NCBI GenBank assembly: GCA_903878085.1
Contig: CAIRGJ010000023.1
Coordinates: 1-64,000 of the forward strand
Direction of reading: 5' to 3'
Length of the DNA stretch: 64,000 nucleotides
Source: an uncultured Hyphomicrobiales bacterium
Lineage (GTDB): Bacteria > Pseudomonadota > Alphaproteobacteria > Rhizobiales > Xanthobacteraceae
Part shown: positions 40,030 to 49,604 of the stretch, in pieces
Position numbering within the stretch: position 1 is the first letter of the stretch
How the letters are laid out: the number at the start of each line of letters is the position of its first letter
Position numbers and translations under genes: made by a program
The notes under the pieces: generated by a model
Databases searched by the model: none
Told to the model about the DNA's origin: nothing
What the model saw: only the letters and a program-made list of their open reading frames with translations

Positions 40030-40854
40030 ATGAATCTCGACCGCGCGTTGAACGGACTGCTCAAGCTGGCGATCGCAGGCGCCGTGATCGCCGGTGGCGC
40101 TTTGGGCGTCGTCGTCGTGCTCGACCGTATGACGCAAGAATACAAAATTGACCATCAGGCGGCGGAGCGGCGCACGCTCGTACAACGCAACGCCGAACTC
40201 AGCCTCAGCGCGATGGCGCCGGGCTCGGCGCTGGCCTGTCTCGACGGTGGCGCCGGCGAGGCGGTGGAGAATGCCTGCGAGAAACAGGTGTTCGCCGATC
40301 CGCAACGCGCCGCGAGCGCTGTCGCCTATATGGCGGCGCGTCTGGCGCTGCTGGCTGACGTGGCCGCGACCCAGCCCGCGATGGCCGAGAGCTTTGCCGC
40401 CACGCGCCGCGCCGTCGAACTCGACCGCTACGGCATCGCCGCCCATGTGCTGGCGGTGCGCGACGGCTGTACCGCCGAGCAATGCGCGGCCTTTGCCTGG
40501 CTGCACGACACCGCGGCGCTCAAGGCCAATCTCAAGGCCCAGGTCTACGACCAATATGTGTCGCGCCATGCCGCCGGCTGGAACAAGGAGCCGGACAAGC
40601 AGGCGCCGGTCGCCGCCGCCGCGCCGTCCGCGGCGGTTGCCGCAGCGTCGGAAGCGCCGTCCGGCCGTCCGGTCTCGGACAAATACGATTTCCCGTCGGC
40701 CGCCTCGATCCCGCCGGTCAGCATCATGAATGCCGAGCCGCCGCTGCCGAAAGCCGTAGCGCCAGCTGCTGCGCAGCCGAAGGGCGACGAGGAAGCCGCC
40801 GTCCCGGTGCCGCCGAAGCGTCCACAAGCCCAGGCCGCGACGCCCGCGCGCTAG
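40030..40854 (+). CDS. Hypothetical protein with N-terminal TM and Ala/Pro-rich C-terminus
   Basis: Single hydrophobic segment LAIAGAVIAGGALGVVVVL; no clear domain. Confidence 0.55.
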   Translation: MNLDRALNGLLKLAIAGAVIAGGALGVVVVLDRMTQEYKIDHQAAERRTLVQRNAELSLSAMAPGSALACLDGGAGEAVENACEKQVFADPQRAASAVAYMAARLALLADVAATQPAMAESFAATRRAVELDRYGIAAHVLAVRDGCTAEQCAAFAWLHDTAALKANLKAQVYDQYVSRHAAGWNKEPDKQAPVAAAAPSAAVAAASEAPSGRPVSDKYDFPSAASIPPVSIMNAEPPLPKAVAPAAAQPKGDEEAAVPVPPKRPQAQAATPAR

Positions 40855-40900
40855 CGCGCGACATGCTCTAGTATCCCGCCGACTTAAACGCCGGACCCCC

Positions 40901-42856
40901 ATGTTCAAATCCGTCCTGATCGCCAATCGCGGCGAAATCGCCTGCCGCATTGCCCGCACCGCCAAGCGGTTGGGGCTGCGCACCATTGCGGTCTATTCGC
41001 AGGCAGACAGCCACGCGCTGCACGTGCGGCTGTGCGACGAGGCGGTGGCCATCGGTCCTGCGCCGGCGGCGCAGAGCTATCTCGTCATCGACAAATTGAT
41101 CGCCGCCGCCAAGGCGTCGCATGCGGACTGCATCCATCCCGGCTACGGCTTTTTGTCGGAGAACGCCGCCTTCGCGCAGGCCTGTATCGATGCCGGCATT
41201 GCCTTCGTCGGTCCGCCGCCGTCGGCCATGCGGGCCATGGGCCTGAAAGACCGCGCCAAGGCGCTGATGGAAAAAGCCGGCGTTCCCGTGGTGCCGGGCT
41301 ATCACGGCGACCTGCAAGACCCGAAATTCCTCAGCCGCAAGGCCTACGAGATCGGCTATCCGGTGCTGATCAAGGCAGTCGCCGGCGGCGGCGGCAAGGG
41401 CATGCGCCGCGTCGACCGCCACGCCGATTTCGACGCCGCGCTGTCCGGCGCCATGCGCGAGGCCAAGGCCGCGTTCGGCGACGAGCGCGTGCTGATCGAG
41501 AAATACGTTACTGCGCCGCGCCACATTGAGATGCAGATTTTTGCCGACAGCCACGGCAACGCCATTCATCTCAACGAGCGCGACTGTTCGCTGCAACGCC
41601 GCCATCAGAAAGTGATCGAGGAGGCGCCCGCGCCCGGATTGAGCGCCGAGATGCGCGCCACGATGGGCGCTGCCGCTGTCGCCGCCGCCAAGGCCTGCGG
41701 CTATGTCGGCGCCGGCACCATCGAGTTCATTGCCGACGGCGCGGGCGGTCTTAAAAGCGACGGCTTCTGGTTCATGGAAATGAACACACGGCTGCAGGTC
41801 GAGCATCCGGTCACCGAAGCCATCACGGGGCTCGATTTGGTCGAGTGGCAATTCCGCATTGCATCGGGCGAGAAGCTGCCGCTCACGCAGGAACAGGTGC
41901 CGCTCACCGGCCACGCCGTCGAGGCGCGGCTTTATGCCGAGGATCCCGAGCGCGGCTTTCTGCCCTCCACCGGCAAGCTCATTGCGCTGGCGTTTCCGCA
42001 AGGCGAGGGTCTTCGCATCGACAGCGGCGTCGAGGCCGGCGACGAGGTGACGCCGTTCTACGATCCGATGATCGCCAAGGTGATTGCCTCCGCGCCGACG
42101 CGCGGCGCGGCGCTCGGCCGGCTGGCGGATGCGCTGGAAAAAACCATCGTCATCGGCCCGCGCAGCAATGCCGGGTTTCTGAGCCGCCTGTGCCGCTCGC
42201 AAGCCTTCCGCGACGGCGATTTCGACACCGGTTTCATCGACCGCAATCTCAGCGATCTCAAAGCCGAACCGCAGGGCCTCGATCGGGCCGCCGCCGCCGC
42301 CGGTGCGTTGGAATTGCTGGCGCAGGAACGCGCGCGCCTCGCCGCGCTGCGCGAGCCGGACGCGCCGCCGTCGCCCTGGGACAGTGAAGATGCTTTCCAA
42401 CTGGCGGGCGAGCGCCGTTTGGCGTTGCCGATCCTGGCCGATGGCGCGAACCTGGTGGCGCAGGTTGCAGGCGGCGCCGTCACCATCGACGGAACCGCGC
42501 CGGCCAATGACGCCGTGGCGGTGGCGGCGGGTACGGCGGTCTATGTGCTGCGCCACGGCCGCCAGACCAAAGTGTCGTTGCGCGATCTCGCGCTCGACGA
42601 GGCTGGGGATGGCAGCGCCGGCGGCCTTGTCCGCGCGCCGATGCATGGCAAGGTGTTGAGCATCCTGGTGGAGAACGGCGAGGCCGTCACGCGCGGCCAA
42701 CGTCTTGCCATCATCGAGGCGATGAAGATGGAGCATACGCTGGTGGCGCCGATCGACGGCACCGTGGCCGAGATCGCGGTGGCCAAGGACGCGCAGGTCG
42801 GCGAGGGCGCCAAGGTGATGATGATTGCGGCTGTGGGCGACAAGCCGGACAAGTAA
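40901..42856 (+). CDS. Methylcrotonoyl/acyl-CoA carboxylase biotin-containing alpha subunit
   Basis: KSVLIANRGEIACRIARTAKRLG biotin carboxylase; C-terminal biotin motif IIEAMKMEHTLVAP. Confidence 0.92.
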   Translation: MFKSVLIANRGEIACRIARTAKRLGLRTIAVYSQADSHALHVRLCDEAVAIGPAPAAQSYLVIDKLIAAAKASHADCIHPGYGFLSENAAFAQACIDAGIAFVGPPPSAMRAMGLKDRAKALMEKAGVPVVPGYHGDLQDPKFLSRKAYEIGYPVLIKAVAGGGGKGMRRVDRHADFDAALSGAMREAKAAFGDERVLIEKYVTAPRHIEMQIFADSHGNAIHLNERDCSLQRRHQKVIEEAPAPGLSAEMRATMGAAAVAAAKACGYVGAGTIEFIADGAGGLKSDGFWFMEMNTRLQVEHPVTEAITGLDLVEWQFRIASGEKLPLTQEQVPLTGHAVEARLYAEDPERGFLPSTGKLIALAFPQGEGLRIDSGVEAGDEVTPFYDPMIAKVIASAPTRGAALGRLADALEKTIVIGPRSNAGFLSRLCRSQAFRDGDFDTGFIDRNLSDLKAEPQGLDRAAAAAGALELLAQERARLAALREPDAPPSPWDSEDAFQLAGERRLALPILADGANLVAQVAGGAVTIDGTAPANDAVAVAAGTAVYVLRHGRQTKVSLRDLALDEAGDGSAGGLVRAPMHGKVLSILVENGEAVTRGQRLAIIEAMKMEHTLVAPIDGTVAEIAVAKDAQVGEGAKVMMIAAVGDKPDK

Positions 42857-42868
42857 GGACGTCAATTC

Positions 42869-43306
42869 GTGCCGCTGCATCTCATCAAGCTTTCGGTCGG
42901 AACCGACTCGGTCGCCGACCTCGAGGACTGGATCAAGCTCAAGCTCAAAGAGAAGAAGCGGCGCGGGCAAAAACCGGAGCGCATTCACATCACGCGCATG
43001 GTGCCCAAGCGCGCCGAAGAGCTCAAAAACGGCGGCTCGATCTTCTGGGTCATCAAGGGCCAGATCATGTGCCGCGAGCGCATCCTCGACATCCGGCCCT
43101 TCACCGACAAAGACGGTATCGGCCGCTGCCGCCTGGTGCTCGATCCGAAGTGCATCCTGGTCGAGCCGCGGCCGCGTAGCGCGTTCCAGGGCTGGCGCTA
43201 TCTGGAGGACAAGGAAGCGCCCCGCGACCTGTCGCGCGCGGCGCCCGGCGCGTCCAAGATGCCGGAGCAAATGCGCCGCGAATTGCGTGAACTCGGCTTG
43301 CTATAG
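42869..43306 (+). CDS. DUF1489 family protein
   Basis: LHLIKLSVGTDSVADLEDWIKLKLKEKKRRGQ...HITRMVPKRAEELKNGGSIFWVIKG. Confidence 0.87.
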   Translation: MPLHLIKLSVGTDSVADLEDWIKLKLKEKKRRGQKPERIHITRMVPKRAEELKNGGSIFWVIKGQIMCRERILDIRPFTDKDGIGRCRLVLDPKCILVEPRPRSAFQGWRYLEDKEAPRDLSRAAPGASKMPEQMRRELRELGLL

Positions 43307-43316
43307 ATTGTTTGTC

Positions 43317-43339
43317 ATCACCGGGCTTGTCCCGGTGAT
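43317..43339. repeat. Short hairpin repeat 10 nt after a stop codon
   Basis: ATCACCGGG-CTTGT-CCCGGTGAT, perfect 9-bp stem. Confidence 0.6.
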
Positions 43340-43530
43340 CTCGCTTAGGCGGGCACCAGCGACTCGCTGCTCTTAAAAAAACTTATCCCCGCGCGCAAAA
43401 CCGCACTTATATTGATCGCGCTTGTTCGCAGCGGCCGTCATCTCGAGGTGACGCCCAACGCAAACAAAGCCGGCGCGCCGACAATGCGTGCCGCGGTCAG
43501 GCCTGCGCAAAGCGCGCAAGCTTGATGTGG

Positions 43531-43656
43531 TGGAGCGCCGGGAGGCGCCGCCCCCTCCGTCATTGGGGGCGCGCGCCTTCGCAGGGCGCGCGGCGGGTCG
43601 CACCAACCCGTCAAAGGGCGGTTGCACCGCCGCCCTTGGCGCCTCCCGGCGCTCCA
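43531..43656. repeat. 126-bp inverted-repeat element with cloverleaf-like internal hairpins
   Basis: 19-bp perfect arms TGGAGCGCCGGGAGGCGCC / GGCGCCTCCCGGCGCTCCA with inner stems GCCCCC/GGGGGC, GCGCGCC/GGCGCGC and GGGCGG/CCGCC(C). Confidence 0.75.
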
Positions 43657-43737
43657 TTCCCTCGCGGAAAGGAAAAAGGGAACGACGGCGTACCTCGCGC
43701 CGCAAAGAACAGGGGCGATGACGCATGCCCGCGAAAA

Positions 43738-44589
43738 TCACACGCCCAAATTATCGATCAGCCGTGTCTTGCCGATCTTCGCCGCGACCAGCAGCCGGAT
43801 CGGTCCGTCCTTGACCGATGCGATCGGCGCCAGCGTCAGCGCGTGGCGCGCTTCCAGATAGTCGAGCGTGAACTCGGCGAGCGCGATCTGGGCGCGGCCT
43901 TCTTCCAGCACCATTTCGATCGGCTCGCCGGCCTTGATGCGCGCCGCGCACTCCTCAAGCGTGCGATACAACGCCGGCGCATGGCCGCGCTCAAGCTCGG
44001 ACAAATAGACGTTGCGCGACGACAGCGCCAAGCCGTCCTTCTCGCGCACGGTCTTCAGGCCGATCACCTTCAGCGGCAAATCGAGGTCCTTCGCCATCTG
44101 CGTGACGACGCGGAGCTGCTGGTAGTCCTTCTGGCCAAAGATCGCGACGTCGGGCGACACTTGCGTGAACAGCTTGGCCACCACGGTGGCGACGCCGCCG
44201 AAAAAGTGCGGACGGAATTTGTCCTCCAGTCCGGCCAACGCGGCGCCTTGCGGCGCGATGCGCGTGGCGAATCCGTCCGGATACATGACCTCGGCCGCAG
44301 GCGCCCAGACCATGTCAACCTTGGCCTCGGTCAGCACCTCGATGTCGGCCGCGAAACGGCGCGGATAGCTGCCGAAGTCCTCATGCGGGGCAAACTGGGT
44401 TGGATTAACGAAGATCGACACGACCACGCGGCGCGCCCGGCGTTGCGCTTCCTTGACCAGCGCCAGATGGCCGCGATGCAGCGCGCCCATGGTCGGCACC
44501 AGCGCGATGCTTTGGCCCCTGGCGCGATAGGGCGAAAGCAGGCTGCGAAGCTTGGCGACGGTGCGGGCGACGGTCGGGCGCTGTGCCAT
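43738..44589 (-). CDS. panC: Pantoate--beta-alanine ligase
   Basis: [48 protein letters not shown]. Confidence 0.95.
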   Translation of the reverse strand: MAQRPTVARTVAKLRSLLSPYRARGQSIALVPTMGALHRGHLALVKEAQRRARRVVVSIFVNPTQFAPHEDFGSYPRRFAADIEVLTEAKVDMVWAPAAEVMYPDGFATRIAPQGAALAGLEDKFRPHFFGGVATVVAKLFTQVSPDVAIFGQKDYQQLRVVTQMAKDLDLPLKVIGLKTVREKDGLALSSRNVYLSELERGHAPALYRTLEECAARIKAGEPIEMVLEEGRAQIALAEFTLDYLEARHALTLAPIASVKDGPIRLLVAAKIGKTRLIDNLGV

Positions 44590-44740
44590 GGAATGGGGCC
44601 TTGTTAGGTTCCTGTCACGGAACCCCGTTAGCCATTATCAGGAGCGGTTAATCCCGGCCATGCAGATTAATGGTTAAATTGGGATAAACTTGATTAAGTA
44701 CCGTAACTGATTGAGAATTACCGGATCAGAGGACGCGTTC

Positions 44741-45661
44741 ATGTTGGTCCAATCGATCCAAGAGTCGCCGCAGTCCGCGCACGTCGTCGTGCTCGGCAAC
44801 GAGAAGGGCGGCTCGGGCAAATCCACCACGGCTTTGCACATCGCGGTCGCCTTGCTCAAGGCCGGCCAGCGCGTCGCCACCATCGACCTCGACTCGCGCC
44901 AGAAGAGTTTCACCCACTATATCGAAAACCGCCGCGCCTGGGCCGAGCGCGCCCGCCTCAAACTCGAGCAGCCGACGCATTTCTGCGTGACGCGCGCCGA
45001 TGGCAATTCGGTCGAGGCCAACGAGGCCGAAGATTTCAACAGCTTCTCGCGCGCGATCAGCGCCATCGAGCACAGCCACGACGTGGTGGTGATCGATACG
45101 CCCGGCCATGACAGCTACCTGATGCGCCTGGCGCATTCGATGGCCGACACGCTGGTGACGCCGCTCAACGACAGCTTCGTCGATTTCGACGTGCTCGCCA
45201 CGCTCGACCCGACCAATTTCACCGTCACCGGCGAAAGCCACTACGCCAGCATGGTGCGCGAAGCGCGCCGCCAGCGCCGCCTGGTCGACGGCAAGCTCAC
45301 CGACTGGATCGTGGTGCGCAACCGTCTGGCCACGCTCGGCTCGCGCAACAAGCGGCTCGTCGGCGAGGGCATCACCGAGCTCGGCAAGCGCATGGGCTTT
45401 CGCAGCGTCGACGGCTTTGCCGAGCGCGTGGTCTATCGCGAATTCTTCCCGCGCGGGCTGACCGCGCTGGACGATCTCGACGAGCAGACGCTCGGCACCC
45501 GCCCGAATATGTCGCACGTCACCGCGCGCGAGGAAGTGATCGGCCTCTTGAATTCGCTGCGCCTGCCGATGTCGGAAAACGGCCGCCGCCGCGCCGCCGC
45601 CCGCGCCGAATGGTATTCGGTCATGGACCAGCCGCTCCAGGTCCACGATTTGCTGGCCTGA
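44741..45661 (+). CDS. mipZ: Division plane positioning ATPase MipZ
   Basis: VVLGNEKGGSGKSTTALHIAVALLKAGQRVATIDLDSRQKSFTHYIENR...DTPGHDSYLMRLAHSMADTLVTPLNDSFVDFD. Confidence 0.93.
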   Translation: MLVQSIQESPQSAHVVVLGNEKGGSGKSTTALHIAVALLKAGQRVATIDLDSRQKSFTHYIENRRAWAERARLKLEQPTHFCVTRADGNSVEANEAEDFNSFSRAISAIEHSHDVVVIDTPGHDSYLMRLAHSMADTLVTPLNDSFVDFDVLATLDPTNFTVTGESHYASMVREARRQRRLVDGKLTDWIVVRNRLATLGSRNKRLVGEGITELGKRMGFRSVDGFAERVVYREFFPRGLTALDDLDEQTLGTRPNMSHVTAREEVIGLLNSLRLPMSENGRRRAAARAEWYSVMDQPLQVHDLLA

Positions 45662-45746
45662 GCGGCTCTCTTGCACCCAATGCCAGTTATCGCCACCTAA
45701 AGCGCGCGCTCGCGCAGCGCGCTTTGAATCGGTGTAGACTGGCCGC

Positions 45747-46463
45747 ATGAGCAAAGACCGCTCCCAAACCCCGGCGCCGACCTCGTCGCGGCCCGAAATC
45801 GACGAATTCCTGGCGCGGGTAAAATCGCTCGGGCCCTCGACCAGCACGGCCGGCAAACGCGGGCGGCTGGTGTTCGCGCTCGACGCCACCATGAGCCGCC
45901 AGCCGACCTGGGACAGTGCCTGCGCGCTGCAGGCCGATATGTTCCGCGAAGCGGCCGGCATCGGCGGGCTCGATATCCAGCTTGTCTATTTCCGTGGCCT
46001 CAACGAATGCCGCGCCTCCGGCTGGGTCGCCGGCACCGAGAAACTCGCTGGCCTGATGTCGGCCATCGACTGCCGCGGCGGCCACACCCAGATCGGCAAA
46101 GTGCTGAGCCACGCCCGCCAGGAGCATGCCAAGCAACGGGTGCAGGCGCTGGTGTTCGTTGGCGACGCGATGGAAGAGGCGGTCGACGATCTTTGCGCGG
46201 CGGCCGGCGAACTCGGCCTTCTCGGCGTTCCCGTTTTCATGTTCCAGGAGGGCGGCGACCCGGTGGCGGAAAATGCCTATCGCGAGATCGCGCGACTGTC
46301 GCGCGGCGCCTATTGCCGCTTCGATACGGGTGCTGCGCGCGAACTCGGCGAATTGCTGCGCGCGGTCGCAGCCTATGCCGCCGGCGGCATCAAGGCGCTG
46401 AGCGATCTGTCGGCGCGCAAATCCGGCGCCGCGCGCATGCTGCTCACCCAATTGCGCGCATAG
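45747..46463 (+). CDS. VWA-domain protein
   Basis: RLVFALDATMSRQPTWDSACALQADMF...LVYFRGLNECRASGW. Confidence 0.8.
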   Translation: MSKDRSQTPAPTSSRPEIDEFLARVKSLGPSTSTAGKRGRLVFALDATMSRQPTWDSACALQADMFREAAGIGGLDIQLVYFRGLNECRASGWVAGTEKLAGLMSAIDCRGGHTQIGKVLSHARQEHAKQRVQALVFVGDAMEEAVDDLCAAAGELGLLGVPVFMFQEGGDPVAENAYREIARLSRGAYCRFDTGAARELGELLRAVAAYAAGGIKALSDLSARKSGAARMLLTQLRA

Positions 46464-46466
46464 CAC

Positions 46467-47168
46467 ATGCCAACCCTTATCTTCGGCGTTCTGATCCTGG
46501 TCGCGGCGCTGTGGGCGCTCGGCGTGATTTCCAAAATCGATCCCAAGATCGGTGCCCGCGTGCTCAAGGCCGGCGGCGGGCTGCTGGCGCTGGGCTTTGC
46601 TGTGTTCCTGGGGCTTCGCGGCGAGATCGGCGTCGCGCTGCCGCTCGGCGCGGTGGGTTTAGGGCTGCTCGGCTGGCTGCCGTTCGGGGCGGCGGGTTTT
46701 TCGGCACGCACGCAGAAGAGCAGCGGCAAGACCTCGCAGGTCCGCACGGCCTATTTCGTGATGGAGTTGGACCACGACAGCGGCCAGATGCGCGGCCGCG
46801 TCATTGCCGGCCGGCATCAGGGCGCCGCGCTTGAAAGCCTCGATGTCAAAACCTTGGCCGCCATGCTCGGCGACATCGACGACGAAAGCCGCGCGCTATT
46901 GGTGGCGTATCTTGACCGCCGGGATGCCGGTTGGAGTGAGCACGCGCAAGGTGACGCGGCAGCGGGGCGGAGCGCGGCGTCCAGCGGCAAAATGTCTGAA
47001 CAGGAGGCCTATCAGATCCTTGGCGTGGAAGCCGGGGCGAGCGCCGACGCCATCGCCCGCGCGCATCGCGCGTTGATGAAGAAATTCCATCCCGACCAAG
47101 GGGGATCGACGTACCTGGCGGCCCGGATTAACGAGGCCAAGGAAGTCCTTATGCGCAGCCATCGCTGA
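46467..47168 (+). CDS. DnaJ domain-containing membrane protein (C-terminal J domain)
   Basis: AYQILGVEAGASADAIARAHRALMKKFHPDQGGSTYLAARINEAKEVL; N-terminal TM segments. Confidence 0.87.
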   Translation: MPTLIFGVLILVAALWALGVISKIDPKIGARVLKAGGGLLALGFAVFLGLRGEIGVALPLGAVGLGLLGWLPFGAAGFSARTQKSSGKTSQVRTAYFVMELDHDSGQMRGRVIAGRHQGAALESLDVKTLAAMLGDIDDESRALLVAYLDRRDAGWSEHAQGDAAAGRSAASSGKMSEQEAYQILGVEAGASADAIARAHRALMKKFHPDQGGSTYLAARINEAKEVLMRSHR

Positions 47169-47297
47169 TGTACTCCGTACATAATCATCAGCGGCTCCTG
47201 GGTCTCTGATCTGACGTAAGTCCCGTATCGATCGTCTTATTCGCAAGGCTCGTTTCCGAAATCGCTTTCGGCGGCCCGCGTTGGTCTTTTTAGCGTT

Positions 47298-47344
47298 CGC
47301 GCAATCTTGTCCGAAAACCGGTTCCCACTTTTCGGGATTGCGCG
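47298..47344. repeat. Rhizobiales-type intergenic palindromic repeat
   Basis: CGCGCAATC/GATTGCGCG ends and CCGAAAA/TTTTCGG inner stem around ACCGGTT; 1 bp from a stop codon. Confidence 0.7.
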
Positions 47345-47345
47345 T

Positions 47346-48995
47346 CTAATTCTTCAACAGCATGCAGGGTATTTCGCTGCGCTTGAGATGCTTGCAGGCG
47401 TTTTCCGCCTGTTCCTTCTCAAGTCCGGCGAAGCGGGCGCGGTAGAGCGGCTTATCGCCCTTGGCGACCTTTTCGGTAAACGGATCGGCTTGGCCGAGTT
47501 GTTCCTTGGCTTTGCTTTGGGCCGCGCTCAAACGCAGCTTGGCCTCGTTCTCGTCCGGGAAGGCGCCGACCTGGATCATCCAGCCGCCGGCGCTTTTGGG
47601 CTTTGCCGCGGGCTCGGCAGCCGGGATCGGCACAATGTCACTGGCCGAGGCCACCTTGGCCGGCAGCGTGCCGAGTACGCCGGGCTTGGCGCCGGGCGGC
47701 GGCGGTAGCTGCGGCGTTTCGCCTTTGACGGTCACGATATTGGTAATGCTGGCCGCGCCAGACGTGGCCGGTGCCGGCGCAAGTTTGCGGCTGTCGGACG
47801 GCAGCGGCGACAGCGACGCGGTCCGCATGCTGCCGGCGTGGACGGTGACGGTCTTGACCGCGACCGGCTTGATCGGATCGGTCGAGCCAGGCGCCGGCGC
47901 TGCGGGCTCGGGCGCGGCCGTTGCGGCGACGCGCAGCGCCGCGACGGTCTGCTCTTTCTCTTTCGACTCCTTCGGCGCTTCCGCGACTTCGATGCCTTCG
48001 GCCACCGGCGGGATGGTGCGCTTGGCCGACGCAATATTGATGTTGCTCTCGATCAAGCTGACCACGCGGGCATCGCGCGCCGAGGCAGTGCGACCGCCGA
48101 ACACCACGGCGACGATATGACGGCCGCCGCGGTTGACCGAGGTGACGATGTTGAATCCGGACGCGTTGACGTAGCCGGTCTTGATGCCGTCGATGCCTTC
48201 GACCTGGCCCAGCAGGTGATTGTGGTTACGCATCGACTTGCCGCGGAAGTCGAAGGTCCGGGTCGAGAAGTAGCGATAGTAGTTCGGGAAGCGGTCGAAG
48301 ATGGCGCGGCCGAGCAGGGCCTGGTCGCGCGCGGTGGTCAACTGTTGATCGTGCGGCAGACCGGAGGCGTTGTAATAGGTCGTGCCCTTCATGCCGAGCG
48401 CGCGCGCCTTGGCGGTCATCAGCTTGGCGAAGCTGGGCTCGTCGCCGCCGAGCGCTTCGGCGACGATGACCGCGACGTCGTTGGCCGACTTGGTGACAAT
48501 GGCGCGGATCGCGGTTTCGACCTTGATGGTTTCGCCGGGCTGCAGGCCGAGCTTGGACGGCGCCTGCATGGCGGCGTGCGGCGACGCCGGCATCTCGGTC
48601 GTCATCTTGATCTTGCCGCTCTCCAGCCGTTCGAACAGCAGATAGAGCGTCATGATCTTGGTGAGCGAGGCGGGATGGCGCGGGCTGTCGGCCTCGGTGG
48701 CCTGCATCGTCTTGCCGGTGTTGGCGTCGACCACGATCGAGGCCGGCGGCGGCTGATAGGCTTGAGCGGCGGGGCTTGCGCCACGGCGATGACGGCGGCC
48801 GCGGGCATCCGCGTCACCGGCAATTGCAGTGACAGCGAGCACCACCGCCAGGCTGCAAAGCCCCCAGCGGACAACACGACAAACTTCGGCTCGCGCACGC
48901 AAAATCGGCTCTCCCCAACCCCTTCTTTGAGCGGTCCTTGGGCGGTGTAAAGCCGCCAAACCAGGCGAATTTATAGCGCCTTCGCGGCGCGACAA
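47346..48995 (-). CDS. D-alanyl-D-alanine carboxypeptidase (penicillin-binding) with C-terminal SPOR domain
   Basis: PASLTKIMTLYLLFERLE (SxxK), KSANDVAVIVAEAL (SxN), DGIKTGYVNASGFN (KTG); GGWMIQVGAFPDENEAKLRL SPOR. Confidence 0.93.
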   Translation of the reverse strand: MSRREGAINSPGLAALHRPRTAQRRGWGEPILRARAEVCRVVRWGLCSLAVVLAVTAIAGDADARGRRHRRGASPAAQAYQPPPASIVVDANTGKTMQATEADSPRHPASLTKIMTLYLLFERLESGKIKMTTEMPASPHAAMQAPSKLGLQPGETIKVETAIRAIVTKSANDVAVIVAEALGGDEPSFAKLMTAKARALGMKGTTYYNASGLPHDQQLTTARDQALLGRAIFDRFPNYYRYFSTRTFDFRGKSMRNHNHLLGQVEGIDGIKTGYVNASGFNIVTSVNRGGRHIVAVVFGGRTASARDARVVSLIESNINIASAKRTIPPVAEGIEVAEAPKESKEKEQTVAALRVAATAAPEPAAPAPGSTDPIKPVAVKTVTVHAGSMRTASLSPLPSDSRKLAPAPATSGAASITNIVTVKGETPQLPPPPGAKPGVLGTLPAKVASASDIVPIPAAEPAAKPKSAGGWMIQVGAFPDENEAKLRLSAAQSKAKEQLGQADPFTEKVAKGDKPLYRARFAGLEKEQAENACKHLKRSEIPCMLLKN

Positions 48996-49091
48996 TTTAT
49001 GACCGTATGAGTCTAGGGTTTACAAAATCTTAAGCCAATCCCCTGGATTTTAAAGCTTTTTTCGCATTGCAACATAGTGATTGACTTTATT

Positions 49092-49102
49092 GTGCAGTGC
49101 AC
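49092..49102. promoter_or_regulatory. Palindromic GTGCA-G-TGCAC motif upstream of phasin (PhaR-like candidate)
   Basis: GTGCAGTGCAC, with a second TGC-rich motif GCATTGCA at about 49074. Confidence 0.3.
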
Positions 49103-49163
49103 TATAAAGTTAATCATTCCCGGACGAGCCGGGACATGAAGATCGGCCGGGAGAGGATCCAAC

Positions 49164-49496
49164 ATGGCCAAGAATTTCGAGGACCTGCAGCAGGTCGGCA
49201 AAGAGAACGTTGAAGTTGCGATGAAGTCCGCCGAGTCGATGTCGAAGGGCGCCCAGGCCATTGCGGCCGAGGTCGCGGATTACTCCAAGAAGGCCTTCGA
49301 AGACGGTTCCGCGATGCTGGAGAAGCTGTTCGGCGTGAAGTCGCTTGAGAAGGCGATCGAGCTGCAGTCCGAATATGCCAAGACCAGCTACGAAGGCTTT
49401 GCCGCCAAGGCCACCAAGATCGGCGAGCTTTATACCGATCTCGCCAAGGAAAGCTACAAGCCGTTCGAGACCCTGATGGCGAAAGCCAAGGTCTAA
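49164..49496 (+). CDS. Phasin family protein
   Basis: VAMKSAESMSKGAQAIAAEVADYSKKAFEDGSAMLEKLFGVKSLEKAIELQSEYAKTSYEGFAAKATKIGELYTDLAKE. Confidence 0.92.
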   Translation: MAKNFEDLQQVGKENVEVAMKSAESMSKGAQAIAAEVADYSKKAFEDGSAMLEKLFGVKSLEKAIELQSEYAKTSYEGFAAKATKIGELYTDLAKESYKPFETLMAKAKV

Positions 49497-49550
49497 CGAA
49501 TACGTGTTGTAGCGTGCTCGTTTTGTAGCGTTGCGTCCTGCGTCAAATAC

Positions 49551-49579
49551 AAAGCCCGGCTGGTTGAAGCCGGGCTTTT
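49551..49579 (+). terminator. Rho-independent terminator after phasin gene, possibly bidirectional
   Basis: AAAGCCCGGC-TGGTTGAA-GCCGGGCTTTT. Confidence 0.85.
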
Positions 49580-49604
49580 CGTTGTCCGGACGGCGGCGGC
49601 GGCG

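Noticed and set aside
40868-43270. 800-aa minus-strand ORF
   Set aside because: Antisense shadow of the MCC alpha gene with Arg/His/Gly/Asp-rich composition typical of GC-rich spurious ORFs.
43522-44607. 361-aa + strand ORF spanning the inverted-repeat element and panC antisense
   Set aside because: Starts in a palindromic repeat and then shadows panC; not a protein.
47838-48950. 370-aa + strand ORF
   Set aside because: Antisense of the D-Ala-D-Ala carboxypeptidase gene.
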